Origin: Bog-756 sp052143895
GTDB taxonomy: Bacteria; Actinomycetota; Acidimicrobiia; Acidimicrobiales; RAAP-2
Reading direction: 5' to 3'
DNA length: 17,989 nucleotides
Assembly: GCA_052143895.1 (NCBI GenBank)
Contig: JBKQRT010000386.1
Span: 1 to 17,989 of the forward strand
Shown one piece after another: positions 14,744-17,989 of this stretch. The position numbers and the translations under genes are program-made. The stretch's first letter is position 1; each line of letters opens with the position of its first letter. The notes beneath the pieces were generated by a model. That model was not told the origin of the DNA and made no database searches. It saw only the letters and a list, made by a program, of their open reading frames with translations.

Positions 14744-15232
14744 ATGAGCATCTACGATCCGGAACTGCACTCCCTGGACGGCGGGGCGGCGTCGGTCGGC
14801 GACTACCGGGGCAAGGCCCTGCTGATCGTCAACGTGGCTTCCAAGTGCGGGCTCACCCCGCAGTACGAGGGCCTCGAGCGCCTCCAGGAGACCTACGGCG
14901 AGAAGGGCTTCACCGTCCTCGGCTTCCCGTGTAACCAATTCGGCGGCCAGGAGCCGGGCTCTTCGGAGGAGATCGCCACGTTCTGTTCGACGACCTATGG
15001 GGTGACCTTCCCGATGTTCGAGAAGGTCGACGTCAACGGCGACGGCCGACACCCCGTGTACGAAGAGCTGGTGACGGTTCCCGACGCCGACGGAGAGGCA
15101 GGGGACATCCAGTGGAACTTCGAGAAGTTCCTGATCTCACCCACCGGCGAGGTGGTGCGGCGCTTCCGGCCGCTGGTGGACCCGGAGGCCCCCGAGGTCA
15201 TCGACGCCATCGAGGCGGTCCTGCCGGGTTGA
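14744..15232 (+). CDS. glutathione peroxidase family thiol peroxidase (Cys type)
   Basis: The product is 162 residues, typical for bacterial enzymes. The catalytic tetrad is present: Cys35 in VASKCGLTPQY, Gln69 in FPCNQFGGQEPG (61-72), and Trp124-Asn125 in WNFEKFLI. Cys81 in ATFCSTTYGV sits where thioredoxin-dependent Cys-type enzymes carry the resolving cysteine, so the reductant is more likely thioredoxin-like than glutathione, which actinobacteria generally lack. It reduces hydrogen peroxide and organic hydroperoxides in the cytoplasm. I use ATG 14744 although the frame is open 32 codons further upstream, because the -10 lies six bases before it and family homology begins there. A strong hairpin follows the stop. 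Confidence 0.94.
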   Translation: MSIYDPELHSLDGGAASVGDYRGKALLIVNVASKCGLTPQYEGLERLQETYGEKGFTVLGFPCNQFGGQEPGSSEEIATFCSTTYGVTFPMFEKVDVNGDGRHPVYEELVTVPDADGEAGDIQWNFEKFLISPTGEVVRRFRPLVDPEAPEVIDAIEAVLPG

Positions 15233-15239
15233 TGGCGCG

Positions 15240-15265
15240 GGCACCGGTCGGCCCCGACCGGTGCC
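15240..15265 (+). terminator. strong hairpin after glutathione peroxidase
   Basis: GGCACCGGTCG and CGACCGGTGCC form a perfect 11-pair stem with the four-base loop GCCC. It starts seven bases after the stop at 15232. No T-run follows. It probably ends or attenuates the peroxidase transcript before the next gene, and may stabilise its 3' end. Confidence 0.5.
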
Positions 15266-15297
15266 GCGTAGCCCGATCCCGACCGGAAGGGGAGCCG

Positions 15298-16128
15298 ATG
15301 CCGGGTCCAGCAGCAAACAACGAACAGGTGGTGGGGCAGTTGGCCCAGGTGTGGTCCTCGGTGGCCGAGGCCTGCCAGCGGGTGCGCATCGAACAGTGGG
15401 ACCGACCCACCGACTGTCCGGGCTGGACCGTCAAGGACCAGCTCGCCCACCTCATCGGTATCGAGCGCATGCTCCTCGGCGATGCGTCCCCGCCGGAGCT
15501 CGCCGAGGCCCCTCCCCACGTCAAGAACCCGTTCGGCGCCCTCAACGAGTCGTGGGTCGAGGCCCGCCGCCCGGTGCCGGGACCCGAGGTGTTGTCCGAA
15601 TTCGTGGAGACCACCGGCCGACGCCTCGAGGCGCTGCGGGCGTTGCCTCCGGCCGAGTTCGACCGGGTGGGCTGGAGCCCGGTCGGCGAGGTTCCCTACC
15701 GCGAGTTCATGGTCACCCGCATTCTCGACAGCTGGGCCCACGAGCAGGACATCCGACGGGCCCTCGGCCGGCCGGGGGGCCGCAACGGTGTCGGCGAGGC
15801 CGCCGTCCTCAGCCGCTGTGAGCAGACCATGCCCTACGTGGTGGGAAAGCGGGCGGCGTCCTCGAACGGCACGTCCGTGCTGTTCGCGGTGACCGGGGTC
15901 ATGGGCCGCCATGTCCTGGTGGTCGTGGAAGACGGCCGCGGGGTGCTGGCGCCGGCCCCGCCCGAGGTGCCGCCCCGGGTCGCCCTGCACATGGACCAGG
16001 AGACGTTCTGGCGGCTCGCCTTCGGCCGGGTGGAGCCGTCCGCGGTGGTGGCCACCGGCCAGGTCCGGGTCGTCGGCGACGTCGGCACCGGCCACAAAGT
16101 GCTCGACGCCATGGCGTTCATGATCTGA
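15298..16128 (+). CDS. DinB-fold protein of the mycothiol-dependent maleylpyruvate isomerase family
   Basis: The product is 276 residues. The N-terminal domain (about 10-165) is the DinB/MDMPI four-helix bundle, with the actinobacterial signature CPGWTVKDQLAHLIGIE (40-56) and RILDSWAHEQDIRRALG (141-157). The metal triad would be His51, Asp144 and His148; the characterised isomerase has Glu at the middle position. The C-terminal part (about 190-276) resembles the SCP2-like domain that follows it in this family (TFWRLAFGRVEPSAVVATGQV). Members use mycothiol for isomerisation, transfer or detoxification; the substrate is not apparent here. ATG 15298 has a good ribosome site, GGAAGGGGAGCC. Its place after a peroxidase suggests a thiol or stress link, but the hairpin between them argues against one transcript. 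Confidence 0.88.
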   Translation: MPGPAANNEQVVGQLAQVWSSVAEACQRVRIEQWDRPTDCPGWTVKDQLAHLIGIERMLLGDASPPELAEAPPHVKNPFGALNESWVEARRPVPGPEVLSEFVETTGRRLEALRALPPAEFDRVGWSPVGEVPYREFMVTRILDSWAHEQDIRRALGRPGGRNGVGEAAVLSRCEQTMPYVVGKRAASSNGTSVLFAVTGVMGRHVLVVVEDGRGVLAPAPPEVPPRVALHMDQETFWRLAFGRVEPSAVVATGQVRVVGDVGTGHKVLDAMAFMI

Positions 16129-16199
16129 GTCGCGGGCACGGTGCGCCGGCGTCCGCCACGCCACCGGCGCCCGAGCCGCCCCCGGGCACAGGAGAGTCC

Positions 16200-16221
16200 G
16201 GCACCCGGGTGCCAGTACACT
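16200..16221 (+). promoter_or_regulatory. tig promoter with a 14-base perfect palindrome
   Basis: The palindrome GGCACCCGGGTGCC (16200-16213) ends two bases before TACACT (16216-16221), the likely -10 of tig. Initiation near 16228 would leave a leader of about five bases before ATG 16233. A protein bound to the palindrome would block the spacer of the promoter, so it looks like an operator; the regulator is unknown. Confidence 0.45.
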
Positions 16222-16232
16222 GACCAATTCGT

Positions 16233-17576
16233 ATGCGAACCACAGCAGCGCCCGAGGAGGGCAACAAGGTCCGACTGTCGGTCGAGGTCGACGAGGAGGA
16301 GATCGACGAGGCCCTTGACGAGGTGTTGCGCCGGCTCTCCCGGGAGGTCCGGGTGCCGGGCTTCCGACCAGGGAAGGTTCCGCGCCGGGTGATCGAGGCT
16401 CGCATGGGCGGGGCGGCGGCTCTTCGGGGCGAGGCGCTCCGCGAGGCGCTGCCCGGGTTCTACGCCCAGGCGGTGACCGACACCGAGGTCGACCCCATCG
16501 ACCAGCCGGAGATCGACATCACGTCCGGGGACGAGTCGGGAGCGGTGTCCTTCGATGCCGTCGTGCTGGTCCGTCCGACTGTCGCCATCCCCGGCTACCA
16601 GGGGCTGGTGGTGACCGTGCCGAGCCTCGAGGTCGGCGACGGCGAGGTGACCGCCCAGATCGACCGGCTCCGTGCCACGTCGGGCGAACTGGTCGAGGTC
16701 GGGCGCCCGGCCCGGGATGGCGACCAGGTGACGATCGACATCCACGGGTCGCGGGGAGCCCACGCGGTCGGGGACGACAGCGATCTCGACGCCGAGGACT
16801 TCCTCTACGAGGTCGGGAGCGGCGGCGTGGTGCCCGAGCTCGACGACCAGCTGCGGGGAGCCAAACCCGGTGACATCTTCTCGTTCGACTCGAGCCCCGA
16901 AGGTTTGGGCCAGACCGTCTCGTTCCGGGTGCTGGTGAAGGACGTGAAGGAGCTGGTCCTTCCCGAGGTCACCGACGAGTGGGCCTCCGAAGCCTCCGAG
17001 TTCGACACGGTGCAGGAGCTCACCGCCGACATCACAGAACGGCTGCACCAGCGCCATGTGGTGCAGGCCAAGATGGCGCTCCAGCAGAACGCGGCCGCGG
17101 CCCTCGTCGAACTGGTCACCGAGGGGATCCCCGAACAGCTGGTGGTCGAGGAGCTCCGCGAGCGCATCCACGATCTCAACCACCGGCTCGACAGCCAGGG
17201 GATGAGCCTCGGCCAGTTCCTCGGGGCGACCGGCCGTGACGAGCAGGAGTTCATCGACGAGCTCCGCGAGAGGGCACTGCAGAGCGTCAAGCTCGACTTG
17301 GCCCTCCGGGCCCTGGTCGAGGAGGAGTCCATCGAGGTCACCGACGGGGAGCTCGACGAGGAGCTGGCCGCCATGGGCGAGCGTCTCGACATGGACGCCG
17401 ACGAGGTGCGCGAGCAGTTGGAACGGGCCGGGCGGCTGGCGGCGGTACGCTCGGACCGACGCAAGGCGAAGGCCATGCGTTGGCTGATCGACTCGGTCGA
17501 TGTGGTCGACGAGGAGGGGAAGCCCGTGTCGCGAGACGAGCTGCTGGTGAACCAGGACGAGGAGGACCCGGAATGA
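16233..17576 (+). CDS. tig: trigger factor (ribosome-bound chaperone and prolyl isomerase)
   Basis: The product is 447 residues, a normal length. The N-terminal ribosome-binding domain (1-115) contains the signature GFRPGKVP (43-50), which docks at ribosomal protein L23. The FKBP-type isomerase domain is about 155-245 (RDGDQVTIDIHG, VPELDDQLRGAKPGD, SFRVLVKDVKEL). The C-terminal chaperone arms are mostly helical and acidic, ending NQDEEDPE. It catches nascent chains at the exit tunnel. The start MRTTAAPEEGNKVRLSVEV aligns with the usual N-terminus, and there is no ribosome site. It overlaps clpP by four bases (ATGA), the classic tig-clpP order. Confidence 0.97.
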   Translation: MRTTAAPEEGNKVRLSVEVDEEEIDEALDEVLRRLSREVRVPGFRPGKVPRRVIEARMGGAAALRGEALREALPGFYAQAVTDTEVDPIDQPEIDITSGDESGAVSFDAVVLVRPTVAIPGYQGLVVTVPSLEVGDGEVTAQIDRLRATSGELVEVGRPARDGDQVTIDIHGSRGAHAVGDDSDLDAEDFLYEVGSGGVVPELDDQLRGAKPGDIFSFDSSPEGLGQTVSFRVLVKDVKELVLPEVTDEWASEASEFDTVQELTADITERLHQRHVVQAKMALQQNAAAALVELVTEGIPEQLVVEELRERIHDLNHRLDSQGMSLGQFLGATGRDEQEFIDELRERALQSVKLDLALRALVEEESIEVTDGELDEELAAMGERLDMDADEVREQLERAGRLAAVRSDRRKAKAMRWLIDSVDVVDEEGKPVSRDELLVNQDEEDPE

Positions 17577-17989
17577 GCTCCACGGAGGGAATGAGGGACA
17601 TGGACGCGCAGGCCTACAGTGTGCCGTGGGTGGTGGAGTCGACCAGCCGGGGGGAACGGAACTACGACCTCTACTCGCGACTACTCCGCGAGCGCATCAT
17701 CTTCCTCGGAACGCCGATCAATGACACCGTGGCCAACCTGGTCTGTGCCCAGCTGCTCTTCCTGGAGTCGGAGGAGGCGGACAAGGACATCCACCTCTAC
17801 ATCAACTCGCCCGGGGGCGACATCACTGCCCTCTTCGCCATTTACGACACCATGAAGTACATCAAGCCCGACACCTCGACGTTCTGCTTCGGTCAAGCCG
17901 CCTCGGCGGCCGCGGTGTTGTTGGGAGCTGGTACCCGCGGCAAGCGCTTCGCCCTCCCGCACGCCCGCATCCTGTTGCACCAGCCCTTC
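17573..17989 (+). CDS. clpP: ATP-dependent Clp protease proteolytic subunit, 3' end outside window
   Basis: 139 codons are visible before the window ends. It shows IINSPGG-type substrate-binding sequence (YINSPGGDITA, 77-87), the catalytic serine in GQAASAAAVLL (Ser111) and the catalytic histidine in ILLHQPF (His136); the catalytic aspartate lies beyond the end. The common AASMGA motif reads AASAAA here. ATG 17573 overlaps the tig stop (ATGA) and has AGGAGG at 17560-17565, seven bases upstream, so it is well supported and implies coupling to tig. ATG 17600, behind GGAGGG, is an alternative giving a shorter propeptide. ClpP forms a double heptamer, and actinobacteria usually carry two clpP genes in tandem; a second copy or clpX may follow outside. 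Confidence 0.96.
   Translation, partial: MSSTEGMRDMDAQAYSVPWVVESTSRGERNYDLYSRLLRERIIFLGTPINDTVANLVCAQLLFLESEEADKDIHLYINSPGGDITALFAIYDTMKYIKPDTSTFCFGQAASAAAVLLGAGTRGKRFALPHARILLHQPF

Noticed and set aside
14995..17183. Two long minus-strand frames opposite the isomerase-like gene and tig
   Set aside because: They are shadows of genes with strong family signatures on plus.

Overview
The window is high-GC DNA that reads as chromosomal sequence from an actinobacterium, most likely class Acidimicrobiia. Three things point there: the secreted protein with repeated GYWEVAADGGIFAFG modules (a repeat I associate with Acidimicrobiia), a 50-residue DUF5679-type zinc protein, and several genes whose -10 hexamer lies only 6-7 bases before the start codon, as in leaderless actinobacterial transcripts. 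The assignment rests on recognition of families, not on a search. I see no phage, insertion sequence, CRISPR array or rRNA.

Layout. Positions 1-411 hold three tRNA genes: Lys(CTT) and His(GTG) on minus, Arg(TCT) on plus. A small two-helix membrane protein (440-751, minus) follows, then about 390 bases without a confident gene but with the start of a possible broken small gene (908-1074). An FkbM methyltransferase with a DUF4214-like N-terminus (1142-2209, minus) is divergent from a large exported beta-propeller protein carrying six 42-residue repeats (2354-4732, plus). Next comes a ParA-type ATPase (4773-5558) whose stop codon overlaps the start of a small zinc-ribbon protein (5558-5986), followed by a DedA membrane protein (6047-6781).

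A metallo-beta-lactamase-fold hydrolase (6824-7873, minus) is divergent from a PAS-GGDEF-EAL protein (8118-9800, plus). Then come tRNA-Pro(TGG), a Ppx/GppA phosphatase (10018-10974, plus), the DUF5679 protein (11034-11186, minus) and a 1087-residue sensor-GAF-GGDEF-EAL protein (11331-14594, minus). A Cys-type glutathione peroxidase (14744-15232), a DinB-fold mycothiol-dependent maleylpyruvate isomerase-like protein (15298-16128), trigger factor tig (16233-17576) and the start of clpP (17573 to the window end) close the window on the plus strand.

How the genes fit together. tig-clpP is the familiar protein folding and degradation operon, with a 4-base ATGA overlap. The two cyclic-di-GMP proteins appear complementary: the first keeps a complete EAL site but lacks the product-inhibition RxxD of its GGDEF domain, while the second has GGDEF plus RxxD but an EAL domain in which the DDFGTG motif has become DNFGTG. 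The least described item is the ParA plus zinc-ribbon pair. No ParB is visible, and the small protein carries a duplicated PxGKxALF motif ahead of a four-cysteine ribbon.
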